From a virus, in IMG/VR virus record IMGVR_UViG_3300036831_000025, positions 1 through 41,876 of that record: 41,876 nt of DNA; one strand, given 5' to 3'. Of the stretch, positions 29,717 to 36,867 are shown piece by piece. A model generated the notes under the pieces. That model was given only the letters and a program-made list of their open reading frames with translations. It searched no databases and was not told the origin of the DNA. Position 1 is the stretch's first letter. Each line of letters starts with the position of its first letter. The position numbers were made by a program, and so were the translations under genes.

Positions 29717-31412
29717 AATTAGCCTCCAAGCACAACTTGATTAGCCTTTCGCGGGCTTCGGTAATGGTTTTTCCGTTCAGCGGGTCGTTCTGCGCATCGT
29801 TGCGCCATTCGCAGTAAGCTAAGGCGGCTTCATAGGTGCAGCCGGTAAGATCCATTACCCGGCTAGCTTGCCAAGCCCTGTTTTTAATGCTGCCTTGCTT
29901 TAGAAATTCTTTGTTTTCGCCCTTAAGGACAAAATCCGCGGTCCGACCGGCTAACTTCTGCTCGTTATTCGCGGCGAAGAACGAGGCGACGCGTTTTTCT
30001 ACGTCCGAAAAATCCATAGTTACGAGTTTCCCGGCGTACCTAGCGCCGAACCGTTCGGCCTTAGTTCCCTTTTTACGTGCCTTTATACGCGCCGCCGTAT
30101 CTTCGTCGTCGTCCGTATTGTCCGGGTTGGTAATCGGCTCGTCGCCGTCCGGCTCGGGCTCGGCGGGCGTCGGAATCTCCGGGCCGGTGCCGTCGTCGTT
30201 AAGGATCTGCGTATTTAGCGGGATTAAGAAGCGGTCCAAGCCTTCGACTTCGTCCCAATCTTCCCCGATTCGCGCCTCTTGCCGACTCATAAAGCCCGCG
30301 TTGATGCCGACTGCGTAGGTATCGAAGCGCGTCTTTTGATCGGCACGGAGTAGAGCGGAGAAATTGTGCTTTACAAAAAACTTCCCGACTTCGGAAGGCA
30401 ATAAGATGTCCCGCTCTATCGTCTGCTCGAAGCGGACAGACCAAGGTTGTATGACGTTCTTTAGATACGCCTGGAAAAACTCGCTCGCCGCGGCGAACGT
30501 GCTACTTTTCCCGCCCGAGATCCCGAGCATGACTTCGGGAATACGGAAGATGCGGGCCACGTCTGACAATTGGTAGTTTCTGGACTCGATATACTGCGAT
30601 TCTTGCGCTGTTAAGCCAATCGGGACCGCGTCCAGCCCGTTTTCGAGTAACAACGGGTTAAAGGAGTTACTACTCCCCGTATTGGTGCGGTTAAGCGAGT
30701 TTAAGAGGTTGGTTCGTTGGTTGTCGTCCAGGTCACCGGCGACTTTCAGGGCTAAATTGGTCTGAATCCCGTTGCTAAAGAGCCGGGCGCCTTGCTCTTC
30801 GGCGGCCATCGCTAGCCCGATTGCTTCCCGAGCGAGCAAAATTAGGGCTCGTCCGTCAACGATGTAGCGCGACATTATGTTAGTGCGCCATAAATCGTTC
30901 TGCGTAAAAGTCCGGTTTAGCTCGATAGAAGCGTAATTCCATTGGATATCGCCGTTGTTTAACTGCCCTTGGAAGTGCAAACGCTCGCTATGGAGCGGCC
31001 AAAGATTGATAAGGTCGCCTTTCCCGTTCCGTTGCGCCCAGGCAACGCCCTTTCCGCTAAGAAGGCAGTCCATAACGAGATGCTCGCGGACTTCTACGCT
31101 CGTCTGGAAAGGATTCGGAGAAATTTTCAGGACGCGGTAAGCTGGATGGTCTACGGCGTCGGTCGCGCCTTGCGGGGTTTTCTTTTTCAGGATAAGCGGG
31201 AGGGTTGCAATATCTTCCATCAGAATGCGGACGCAAGCCAAGACCGCGCCGCACCGCATCGCTGTCTCGCGGGTAACGAGTTTACCGGCTGCCGTCTTAA
31301 GTCCGGTGAAAATATCTGCGAATTGATCCGGGCTGCTAAGGCTTAGTGATCGCTCGCCCGCACTCGCCAGTTTCGTTTTAGCTTCGGACAGGTCCAGCAG
31401 TGTAAATGCCAT
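29709..31412 (-). CDS. HK97-type portal protein with long C-terminal extension
   Basis: Residues about 1-400 are a classical HK97 portal: CVRILMEDIATLPLILKKK near 60-78, LWPLHSERL, NIMSRYIVDGRALI and later FRIPEVMLGISGGKSSTF. The remaining about 160 residues are extra: an acidic Pro/Asp-rich linker, then a basic helical domain (RIKARKKGTKAERFGARYAG) with two cysteines near the end. The portal forms the dodecameric DNA channel. The extension could bind another head protein or internal factor; its function is not known. Confidence 0.9.
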   Translation of the reverse strand: MAFTLLDLSEAKTKLASAGERSLSLSSPDQFADIFTGLKTAAGKLVTRETAMRCGAVLACVRILMEDIATLPLILKKKTPQGATDAVDHPAYRVLKISPNPFQTSVEVREHLVMDCLLSGKGVAWAQRNGKGDLINLWPLHSERLHFQGQLNNGDIQWNYASIELNRTFTQNDLWRTNIMSRYIVDGRALILLAREAIGLAMAAEEQGARLFSNGIQTNLALKVAGDLDDNQRTNLLNSLNRTNTGSSNSFNPLLLENGLDAVPIGLTAQESQYIESRNYQLSDVARIFRIPEVMLGISGGKSSTFAAASEFFQAYLKNVIQPWSVRFEQTIERDILLPSEVGKFFVKHNFSALLRADQKTRFDTYAVGINAGFMSRQEARIGEDWDEVEGLDRFLIPLNTQILNDDGTGPEIPTPAEPEPDGDEPITNPDNTDDDEDTAARIKARKKGTKAERFGARYAGKLVTMDFSDVEKRVASFFAANNEQKLAGRTADFVLKGENKEFLKQGSIKNRAWQASRVMDLTGCTYEAALAYCEWRNDAQNDPLNGKTITEARERLIKLCLEANCV

Positions 31413-31430
31413 AAAGATCGTTGCCCCGTT

Positions 31431-33194
31431 CTACAAAACTGTAAGTTTGGGTTTCTGTAATAGCTTGGCGTTATCCGGGTGATTCGCTCGCCCGTACGCC
31501 ATGATTCCAGCGACCGGGCCGTCTATCTTTTCGATACTTTTCAATTTGTCCGGCATGATTAAGCCTGTATGACCCTTAATCCATCTAAGGTTTGTAATCT
31601 GCCACGTAAGCACCGGGTCTGCGTCATGTTCAATTTCTTTTCGGATAATGCTGCGGGTAAAGTCCCCGCACGGTGCCGCGTAATTTAGAAACGTTTGTGC
31701 GAACTTCACGACCTTACTCTTATCGAATCCACTTGTCAAGAGCTGTTTAAGTAATCCACTTGCCAAAGCCGGGTCGTATATCATTTCCCGAAGGTCCACG
31801 GTTTTCTTCAGCTCGATAATCTTCGCCGCTATCCATTTGTGATCGGTTGTTTTCCCCGGCGTCGTCGTTAAGAAGCCTTGGTCGCGCCATAAGTCATAAG
31901 GGACGCGGTCTTTTTCTACGCGGCGCTTAATGTTTTCTTCGGGAATCCAAAAGAAAGGAACGAGCCGCCACTTCTCTAGCTCGGACATGGGCGGGACCAT
32001 GAGGACGAAGGCGCTCGTATCGTCGGTAAGAGCGAGATCCAGGGCGCCAAAGCAAATTCTTTTCTTGATGTACTCAAGGGATTGGGCCCGTAACTCTCTC
32101 GGGTCGCCTATTCGTGCGCAGTCTTTCCAGTCTTTAGTAGCGATAGCTTGGTCCACGGCGTCAACGCGCATATTCAAGCTATACCGCTGGAAAGCTAAGA
32201 GGCTTTCGGGTTGCTGCGCGGCTTCAAGGGCCATTTGACGCATACCCGAGACCTTTACCGTAACCCCGAGATTCGGGCACGCCTTAATCCATTTCGTCTC
32301 GTCGTCCCATTGGTCTGCCGGTTCGATAACTTCGCCTTCGGAGTTTTTTAGCTCTGCGTCCAGCGACGTAACCCATGCGAAGAAAGCGTCGTCCTGCAAT
32401 GCCCCTTCCAAGACCTTAATAGCGTGATTTAACTGTGTATTGCAGATGCTCGAAGTATCGTCGGCGCTCGGTGCGGTCGTGATAGCGATTAAAAGAGGCT
32501 GTGACCGGGCTTCCATTCCGTAGCGCACGTCGTCCCATACGCCGCGGCCTACCCATACGTGCAGCTCATCTGCGCACGCGAACGAGGGGTTTGTGCCCTG
32601 GACAGAATCTTTATCGCGGGTAAGTGGACTCATTACGCTTCCCGTAGCCGGGTGACGGATAGCCCGGCAAGGTTGGTCACCTACTTTGGTTATGTGCTCG
32701 CGTATTTGCGGCGTCTTCTCTACCATCCATACCGCTTCGTCGAAGACGCGCCGGGCTTGTTTCTCTACGAGGGCCGCGCTATAGACTTCCGCGGACCGTT
32801 CGTCGTCCGCAATGAGGGCGTTAACTGAATAACCCGAAAGTAAAAAGGACTTCCCGGTCTTTCTCGGCAGCATAATAAAACCGATGCGGAAGCGCCGGGT
32901 ATTGTCCTCGCGCCGCTTCCAACCGTAAAGAAGCAACGTCATACAGACTTGCCACGGTTGCAGCTCTATAGGGTTACGAAGTTTGGAGGGTTGCAAAATT
33001 GCCAAGAGGCGGCAGACCTTCGCCCCGGCTTCAGGGTCAAAGTAGAAAGGGTAATCCGGCTCGGTCTGTGATCGTTCAAGGTCGCGCAAGTGCCGGTCGA
33101 TTGCTTGCCGTACGGTACGACAAACGAGCTGCGAGCCGTCCAGGACAGACCGGATGTACTGCTCGCTAATCTCGGCGTAGTTTTTAGCGGCCAT
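31431..33194 (-). CDS. terL: Large terminase subunit (TerL)
   Basis: The 587-residue protein has an ATPase domain with a Walker A-like MLPRKTGKSFL (about residue 107-117) and Walker B FACADELHVW, plus a C-terminal nuclease domain with FGALDLALTDDTSAFVLM as the first acidic motif. This is the HK97-type (Terminase_1) enzyme that powers DNA packaging and cuts concatemers. Circular permutation of the assembly would fit headful packaging, although HK97-type terminases usually make cos ends, so the cut type stays open. Confidence 0.92.
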   Translation of the reverse strand: MAAKNYAEISEQYIRSVLDGSQLVCRTVRQAIDRHLRDLERSQTEPDYPFYFDPEAGAKVCRLLAILQPSKLRNPIELQPWQVCMTLLLYGWKRREDNTRRFRIGFIMLPRKTGKSFLLSGYSVNALIADDERSAEVYSAALVEKQARRVFDEAVWMVEKTPQIREHITKVGDQPCRAIRHPATGSVMSPLTRDKDSVQGTNPSFACADELHVWVGRGVWDDVRYGMEARSQPLLIAITTAPSADDTSSICNTQLNHAIKVLEGALQDDAFFAWVTSLDAELKNSEGEVIEPADQWDDETKWIKACPNLGVTVKVSGMRQMALEAAQQPESLLAFQRYSLNMRVDAVDQAIATKDWKDCARIGDPRELRAQSLEYIKKRICFGALDLALTDDTSAFVLMVPPMSELEKWRLVPFFWIPEENIKRRVEKDRVPYDLWRDQGFLTTTPGKTTDHKWIAAKIIELKKTVDLREMIYDPALASGLLKQLLTSGFDKSKVVKFAQTFLNYAAPCGDFTRSIIRKEIEHDADPVLTWQITNLRWIKGHTGLIMPDKLKSIEKIDGPVAGIMAYGRANHPDNAKLLQKPKLTVL

Positions 33195-33405
33195 GCTCGA
33201 CCCGTGGGCACGTTGGGCCGTGCTCTATCCAGCAGTTAGGGCTTGGGCCGTTCGGTCCGTCGTTCGAGAGGTAGCAGCCGTGCGGGTTGCCGGTGCCGTC
33301 CGCATATTCACATTCCAGGACGGGCGCCGGTGCTTTGCCTACGGCGCGGTCGTACTCTTCGTCTGTGAGTTTCTTACTGAAGGGACGTTGCTTGTAGTCA
33401 AACAT
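33184..33405 (-). CDS. Small hypothetical protein before TerL, 73 aa
   Basis: ATG 33405 to 33184, overlapping TerL by 11 bases. The product (MFDYKQRPFSKKLTDEEYDR) is Pro- and Gly-rich in its second half with three cysteines (ECEYADG, HGCYLSN, CWIEHGPTC). No family is recognised. It is the first gene after the promoter at 33517-33546 and is coupled to TerL. Confidence 0.5.
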   Translation of the reverse strand: MFDYKQRPFSKKLTDEEYDRAVGKAPAPVLECEYADGTGNPHGCYLSNDGPNGPSPNCWIEHGPTCPRVEHGR

Positions 33406-33493
33406 AGCCCGCCTTATGAGGAAGGCCGGGCAGTTTGGGGCGGCCCGACCCTTTACGTCGCTACCCCGAGCCGTAACCGCCTCAGCGGTAGTT

Positions 33494-33536
33494 GGCCGGT
33501 TAGCTTTAGCAAATTAACTATGCCACGTAACCGGCC
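33494..33536. promoter_or_regulatory. Inverted repeat around the structural promoter
   Basis: GGCCGGTTA (33494-33502) and TAACCGGCC (33528-33536) form a perfect 9-bp inverted repeat separated by 25 bases. The arms bracket the -10 of the terminase/structural promoter, so this could be an operator or a hairpin at the start of the transcript. Confidence 0.5.
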
Positions 33537-33546
33537 CACTTGTCAA
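33517..33546 (-). promoter_or_regulatory. Promoter of the structural operon
   Basis: Minus strand: a perfect TTGACA (33546-33541), 18-base spacer, CATAGT (33522-33517). The transcript would start near 33510 and read the 73-residue gene, TerL, portal and all following virion genes. The leader is about 105 bases. Confidence 0.65.
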
Positions 33547-33566
33547 GACCACTTTACGAGACAGCT

Positions 33567-33992
33567 TTAGGAAGCAAACTCGGCAGCCTCAGCTTGACGG
33601 CGCCGTAACAATCCGGCGACGACTTTCCCGCCCGCATGATCCCATTTCTCAAACTCTTTGGCCGCGGCCGTGAATTGCCGTTGGTTGACGAGCTGCAAAA
33701 GGGTACTATGCTCGAAAGATCCGACGCCAAGGTTAAAGGTAAAGTCTACGAGGGCGTCAAACTCGCCTTGCGTTAGTTCCGTCGTGACGTGCGCGTTTAC
33801 GTACTTCGCAGCCCATGCAATATCGCCTTGTAACCATTTCTCGGCTTCCTCTTGCGTGCATGTCTGCCCTTTGAATACGCAGAACGTATGCCCGTATCCA
33901 ATGGTCCAGCGGCCTACTTGGTCTTGATACGACTGCAACCGGACGCCCTCGAATCCCTCCGTAAGCGCCAAGCCTTTACGTGAATACTCCAT
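33567..33992 (-). CDS. Endolysin, GH24 (T4-type) lysozyme
   Basis: ATG 33992 is chosen because GGAGG lies seven bases upstream; the longer frame has no SD and crosses a terminator. The 141-residue protein has the GH24 signature GLALTEGFEGVRL with the catalytic Glu about residue 11, then YQDQVGRWTIGYGHT with the catalytic Asp/Thr. It hydrolyses the glycan strands of peptidoglycan. No signal-arrest or signal peptide is seen, so a holin is required. It is encoded between the two terminase subunits, which is unusual. Confidence 0.9.
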   Translation of the reverse strand: MEYSRKGLALTEGFEGVRLQSYQDQVGRWTIGYGHTFCVFKGQTCTQEEAEKWLQGDIAWAAKYVNAHVTTELTQGEFDALVDFTFNLGVGSFEHSTLLQLVNQRQFTAAAKEFEKWDHAGGKVVAGLLRRRQAEAAEFAS

Positions 33993-34008
33993 CTTGTTAC
34001 CTCCAAAA

Positions 34009-34034
34009 GAAAAAGCCCGGCGCAATGGCCGGGC
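34009..34034 (-). terminator. Rho-independent terminator abutting the endolysin RBS
   Basis: GCCCGGC (34015-34021) pairs with GCCGGGC (34028-34034) around a 6-base loop. On the minus strand it is followed by TTTTTCTTTT and then directly by the endolysin SD GGAGG. It lies 17 bases upstream of the endolysin ATG, leaving no room for another promoter. Confidence 0.85.
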
Positions 34035-34053
34035 GTAATGGCGAGCGGTTGGG

Positions 34054-34446
34054 CTAGCCTTTAAGGATGTCGTCCAGGGTTTCGGTTTTCGTCTTGCCCT
34101 CACCGGCGACCGCGGCGCGTAGACCTAACATGACTAGCCATTTCTGAAGGTCGCGCTTTAGTGCGTCGTGCTGTTTGCTCGCCGGGTGCGACGTAACCGC
34201 GCCCGTCTTGGCGTTGGTGAGGTAGGCGCCTTCGGTCTGCACGACTTCCCACGCCCGCGCCATGTCTGCCGCGATAGTGGCGGCCGCGGCGAGTATGATT
34301 CGATGGGCCGTTGTTACCTGGATCTTAGCGTCCGCGAGCTCGCCTAAGAGTCTGTCCCACTCTTGACTTGCTCGATCCGAGAGGTTAGCGGGCTTCAGGG
34401 GCTTGCCCGGCTGGAGGTTGGCGTCTTCTTTAACGGTACGTGGCAT
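34054..34446 (-). CDS. terS: Small terminase subunit, P27 family
   Basis: The 130-residue protein (MPRTVKEDANLQPGKPLKPA) is of the P27 small terminase type: LSDRASQEWDRLLGELADA, then a helical core with AATIAADMARAWEVVQTEGAYL and a C-terminal KRDLQKWLVMLGL. It binds packaging-initiation DNA and recruits TerL. SD AGGAG lies seven bases upstream of ATG. The 130 bases before it are AT-rich, unlike the rest of the genome. Confidence 0.85.
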   Translation of the reverse strand: MPRTVKEDANLQPGKPLKPANLSDRASQEWDRLLGELADAKIQVTTAHRIILAAAATIAADMARAWEVVQTEGAYLTNAKTGAVTSHPASKQHDALKRDLQKWLVMLGLRAAVAGEGKTKTETLDDILKG

Positions 34447-34520
34447 TAACTAACTCCTAACTGTTTACTTTATAGTTATTACTGAAATGAAAACTATTAT
34501 TGTCTATGTAAAGTTATGAA

Positions 34521-34568
34521 ACTACGGGCTCTAGGCCGATACCGTCCAGACATTTTAACCCCCGTAGT
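34521..34568 (-). terminator. Long-loop hairpin behind the HNH gene
   Basis: ACTACGGG (34521-34528) and CCCGTAGT (34561-34568) form a perfect 8-bp stem around a 32-base loop, just downstream of the HNH gene stop. No strong T-run follows, so termination is uncertain. Confidence 0.35.
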
Positions 34569-34577
34569 ATCAATCGC

Positions 34578-35081
34578 TTAGCGGGCATAGGCGCTAATGA
34601 TCTTCGCCCTTCGTTCGCCCGCATCCTTTACACTGCTTAGATATGTTGACACAGTAGTAACTAATGCCTCTGTCCAATCGCACTTGTCTTCTACTAACGT
34701 CTTGCGGTTATGACACGCGTGACACAGTCCTACTATGTTGCTCGCTACGTAGAAGCCGGGAAAGCGCGACATTGGGAATAGACCAAGCGCCCGGCACACT
34801 GGCACGATAGTACGCGCCGGGATGTTATGGTCTCCTACTACTGATAGCGCTTGGCACGTCATGCGCCAGCCAATGCAGTAGGGCTGCTTAAGCAGCGCTA
34901 TGCGTCGCACGGTCTGCCACCGCTTAGTACCGTACTCTAGCATCATAGGGTCGGTACGTCCGCGCTCTACGCGTGTGCGCGGCGCGTGCGGCGTAACGTT
35001 GTGCTCTACTCGGCACTCATCGCAGAAGCGCACGTCATCAGGTACAGCACGCAAGCAACCAGGGCCGCTACAGATGCGCAT
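34578..35081 (-). CDS. HNH endonuclease
   Basis: ATG 35081 is chosen because GGGAG sits seven bases upstream. The 167-residue protein has an N-terminal zinc knuckle (MRICSGPGC then FCDEC) and a C-terminal HNH core: VVGDHNIPAR, then NIVGLCHACHNRKT with the second metal-binding CxxC and the final H-N-R-K. Phage HNH proteins beside terminase genes often act as packaging-associated nicking enzymes in HK97-like systems. It overlaps the kinase-like gene and lies just upstream of TerS, which fits that role. Confidence 0.85.
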   Translation of the reverse strand: MRICSGPGCLRAVPDDVRFCDECRVEHNVTPHAPRTRVERGRTDPMMLEYGTKRWQTVRRIALLKQPYCIGWRMTCQALSVVGDHNIPARTIVPVCRALGLFPMSRFPGFYVASNIVGLCHACHNRKTLVEDKCDWTEALVTTVSTYLSSVKDAGERRAKIISAYAR

Positions 35082-35454
35082 TGAATTGCTCCCTAATGAA
35101 CGCCGCACCAACCGGATTTGAGCGCACGAGATCACGCGCGATGCAAACCGTCATCGGCGTCTTTAACCGTTCAAACTTGAATACGGCGCCGGTTATCCAA
35201 GCAACCGTTTCCCAACGGATGTAGTCGTGCTCGTGCAGGTTACAGGCGTCTACTACAACGTAAGAAAACTTTCCGCATAAAAGCGCCTTAGCAACTCGGA
35301 CAGTTAAAAGTCCCGTCGTATCGTAAGGCGGCTCGTCGCCTCGAACCTCATCAAAGGCGTAGCAAACCACGCTAGTACGGCTCGCGTTGGATATTTCCGC
35401 CGCTCGCGTGCTCTTACCCGAGCCGCACGGACCGCTTAGGACATGCAAGACCAT
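35068..35454 (-). CDS. P-loop kinase-like protein (polynucleotide kinase-like)
   Basis: The 128-residue protein has a Walker A motif LSGPCGSGKST (about 6-16) at its N-terminus and a Walker B-like YVVVDACNLHEHD (about residue 65-77). The later CIARDLVRSNPVG resembles the lid region of PseT/Zeta-type kinases, in which an Arg contacts the phosphates. It would phosphorylate a nucleic acid 5' end, a nucleotide or another small substrate. There is no separate phosphatase domain. It overlaps the HNH gene by 14 bases. Confidence 0.75.
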   Translation of the reverse strand: MVLHVLSGPCGSGKSTRAAEISNASRTSVVCYAFDEVRGDEPPYDTTGLLTVRVAKALLCGKFSYVVVDACNLHEHDYIRWETVAWITGAVFKFERLKTPMTVCIARDLVRSNPVGAAFIREQFNAHL

Positions 35455-35619
35455 TTAGCGCCAACCGTATTTAATGATGTAGTAAACGACGTACCACCAA
35501 CCGCAAAGCGCGTGCCCAACGGTTAGCCAAAAGCCGCCGAACTTGACCGCGGAAAGAATGCCAGCCACAAACGGCCCGCACTGTAGAAACCACTGAAACG
35601 GCGAAACCTGTTTGCTCAT
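35455..35619 (-). CDS. Small hydrophobic membrane protein, 54 aa
   Basis: ATG 35619 overlaps the previous stop (ATGA) and TAA abuts the kinase start. The product (MSKQVSPFQWFLQCGPFVAG at the start) has one or two transmembrane helices (PFVAGILSAVKFGGFWLTVG and CGWWYVVYYIIKYG) and a high aromatic content. It is one of three consecutive small membrane proteins near the lysis and packaging genes, hence a holin candidate, but no holin family is recognised. Confidence 0.5.
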   Translation of the reverse strand: MSKQVSPFQWFLQCGPFVAGILSAVKFGGFWLTVGHALCGWWYVVYYIIKYGWR

Positions 35620-35846
35620 CGAAACCTCGCAAGGATGACTTCTAGCTTGGTCTTAATCTCGTCTAGCGCCTTGTGGATATGTGGCATGTGGCGTTCGATG
35701 AGATCCGACATGTTTTTCTCAGCTTTGAGGACGCGACCTTCTAACTTCGTGATCGTGCGACCGAGATAGAACGCCGCTAAAACGACGACGGGCCATTGCA
35801 TCGCTGCAATGTAGTTAATTACCGTCTGGCTTGGATTGTTTTGCAA
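35616..35846 (-). CDS. Membrane protein with C-terminal coiled coil, 76 aa
   Basis: The product has one transmembrane helix (WPVVVLAAFYLGRTI, about residues 18-32) followed by an amphipathic coiled-coil tail (LEGRVLKAEKNMSDLIE then LDEIKTKLEVILARF). This layout is shared by some holin/antiholin and small tail or DNA-injection membrane proteins. It overlaps its neighbours on both sides. Holin candidate by context only. Confidence 0.55.
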   Translation of the reverse strand: MQNNPSQTVINYIAAMQWPVVVLAAFYLGRTITKLEGRVLKAEKNMSDLIERHMPHIHKALDEIKTKLEVILARFR

Positions 35847-36015
35847 AATAGTCCTCTTTTACTGAATGCCCGACAACGAAGCCGAGCAATGTGCCCATAA
35901 AGGTTATGTACGTGCCATCAAGCCGGTGCAGGTAGTGCATAACGTTTCCAGTTACGAAAAACCCGGCACAAAACGTTGTAGATCGGCCCATAAGCCAACC
36001 CGTTATTCTTTTCAT
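35815..36015 (-). CDS. Small membrane protein, 66 aa
   Basis: The product (MKRITGWLMGRSTTFCAGFF at the start) has two hydrophobic segments (TTFCAGFFVTGNVMHYL and TYITFMGTLLGFVVGHS), with a short positively charged N-terminus, consistent with a class II holin topology. The start lies at ATG 36015, coupled to a possible 20-codon leader ORF. With the next two genes it forms a block of small membrane proteins. No specific family is recognised. Confidence 0.55.
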   Translation of the reverse strand: MKRITGWLMGRSTTFCAGFFVTGNVMHYLHRLDGTYITFMGTLLGFVVGHSVKEDYFAKQSKPDGN

Positions 36016-36074
36016 CTACAATGCCTCGTAATCGCGTCCGGTTGCCTTCTAACGCGTCCACTTACCAAAACCAT
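36012..36074 (-). CDS. Possible leader peptide, 20 aa
   Basis: ATG 36074 opens a 20-codon frame (MVLVSGRVRRQPDAITRHCR) whose TGA overlaps the next ATG (ATGA). No SD is present and a promoter -10 (TATCCT) ends three bases upstream, so the transcript would start inside or at the very beginning of this ORF. It may be a coupling leader or fortuitous. Confidence 0.3.
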   Translation of the reverse strand: MVLVSGRVRRQPDAITRHCR

Positions 36075-36075
36075 G

Positions 36076-36105
36076 CTAGGATACCGCCTAATTGTCCTAG
36101 GGCAA
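36076..36105 (-). promoter_or_regulatory. Promoter with overlapping palindrome for the 36015-34578 genes
   Basis: Minus strand: TTGCCC (36105-36100), 16-base spacer, TATCCT (36083-36078). The -10 and spacer matches those at 8557. An inverted repeat CTAGGA (36076-36081) / TCCTAG (36095-36100) spans the -10 and spacer, a likely regulator binding site. Confidence 0.55.
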
Positions 36106-36202
36106 CGTCGCGGGTTCACGGCAGCGGTATTACCGGCGTCCGCTACCGTGTGCTTACGTCTTACCGCGTTGTGCGCCTCTGGCGCGGTAAACCTTAAAAA
36201 TT

Positions 36203-36242
36203 AAAACGGATGCGCGGCCGGTTAGCCCTCCGCACCCGTTTT
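36203..36242. terminator. Strong bidirectional terminator
   Basis: AAAACGGATGCG (36203-36214) and CGCACCCGTTTT (36231-36242) pair over 12 positions with one mismatch. The stem has A-rich flanks on one side and T-rich on the other, so it can terminate in both directions. It separates the 36673-36300 genes from the membrane/packaging gene block. Confidence 0.8.
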
Positions 36243-36299
36243 GCAGCCTGTCTGCGCTAGTTAGCGACTCGTGAGAACTGGCTGCTGAATCCTTTAAAG

Positions 36300-36479
36300 C
36301 TAAACCTTTACGTCTTTCGGCTCGGTATCGCTTTTGTATACCGCTTTAATCTCGTCGCTCATCGTGTTCATGTTGCAACGGTGCAATTGGTCATAGTTCA
36401 AGAAACACGCCCCACAAACCCCGCAATGCTCGTGCTTACACTTCCAACGCCCCGAAACCTCTCCTATTGGCTTGACCAC
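36300..36479 (-). CDS. Small Cys/His zinc-binding protein, 59 aa
   Basis: GTG 36479, inside the end of the upstream gene, is preceded by AAGGGA at about eight bases. The product has KCKHEHCGVCGACFL then LHRC, a dense C-x1-C-x4... cluster that should bind zinc as a treble-clef or rubredoxin-like knuckle. The C-terminus is polar and charged. No family is recognised, and the gene was too short for common ORF cut-offs. It is the last gene before the bidirectional terminator. Confidence 0.55.
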   Translation of the reverse strand: MVKPIGEVSGRWKCKHEHCGVCGACFLNYDQLHRCNMNTMSDEIKAVYKSDTEPKDVKV

Positions 36480-36673
36480 TCGGACAATCCCTTGCTCTCC
36501 CTGGACTCATCTACCGTGAACGTTTTACGGCCATCCGTATCCAGCTCGGTCACGGAGTGTCCATAGGAAAGCCAATTAGGGTTATAGCCCGCGTTCATGC
36601 ACAAACCCATCCGTTTTAATCGCGCTTCCCAATAGGCCGGGGAATCGCGCTTTTTATCCGACGCCATACACAT
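36464..36673 (-). CDS. Small hypothetical protein (MGLxMNxG...SYGH type), 69 aa
   Basis: ATG 36673 (or ATG 36667) starts a product with SPAYWEARLKRMGLCMNAGY followed by WLSYGHSVTELD. From memory this MGL-x-M-N-x-G / SYGH pattern recurs in small phage and prophage proteins next to primase-helicase genes, especially in Acidobacteriota, without known function. There is no SD. It overlaps the zinc-binding gene by 16 bases. Confidence 0.55.
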   Translation of the reverse strand: MCMASDKKRDSPAYWEARLKRMGLCMNAGYNPNWLSYGHSVTELDTDGRKTFTVDESRESKGLSEWSSQ

Positions 36674-36867
36674 ATATAGTTTTCCCGCCTAACCTATTGA
36701 TTATGTGTACTTTAGCACCGTATTGCTGAAAACAAAGCACTTAGTCCCGGTTAGGTGTTCGTCTCCTAAGGAAACCGTACATCGAACACCCACACAAGAT
36801 ACTTACCTCATCGTGCGCATACCCCCTCGCGGGGGATATGCTCGCAATTCGGTTTGAGCGGCGAACG
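36674..36867. promoter_or_regulatory. Intergenic region with two hairpins and an operator-like motif
   Basis: The region has no gene. One hairpin has arms GGTGTTCG (36754-36761) and CGAACACC (36783-36790). Another at 36817-36841 has CCCCC/GGGGG around TCGC, extended by GCATA/TATGC with one bulge, and may end primase-helicase transcription. TTAGCAC (36712-36718) followed by a GTATT-like sequence matches 12 of 13 bases of 8738-8750, part of the operator repeat. Confidence 0.5.
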
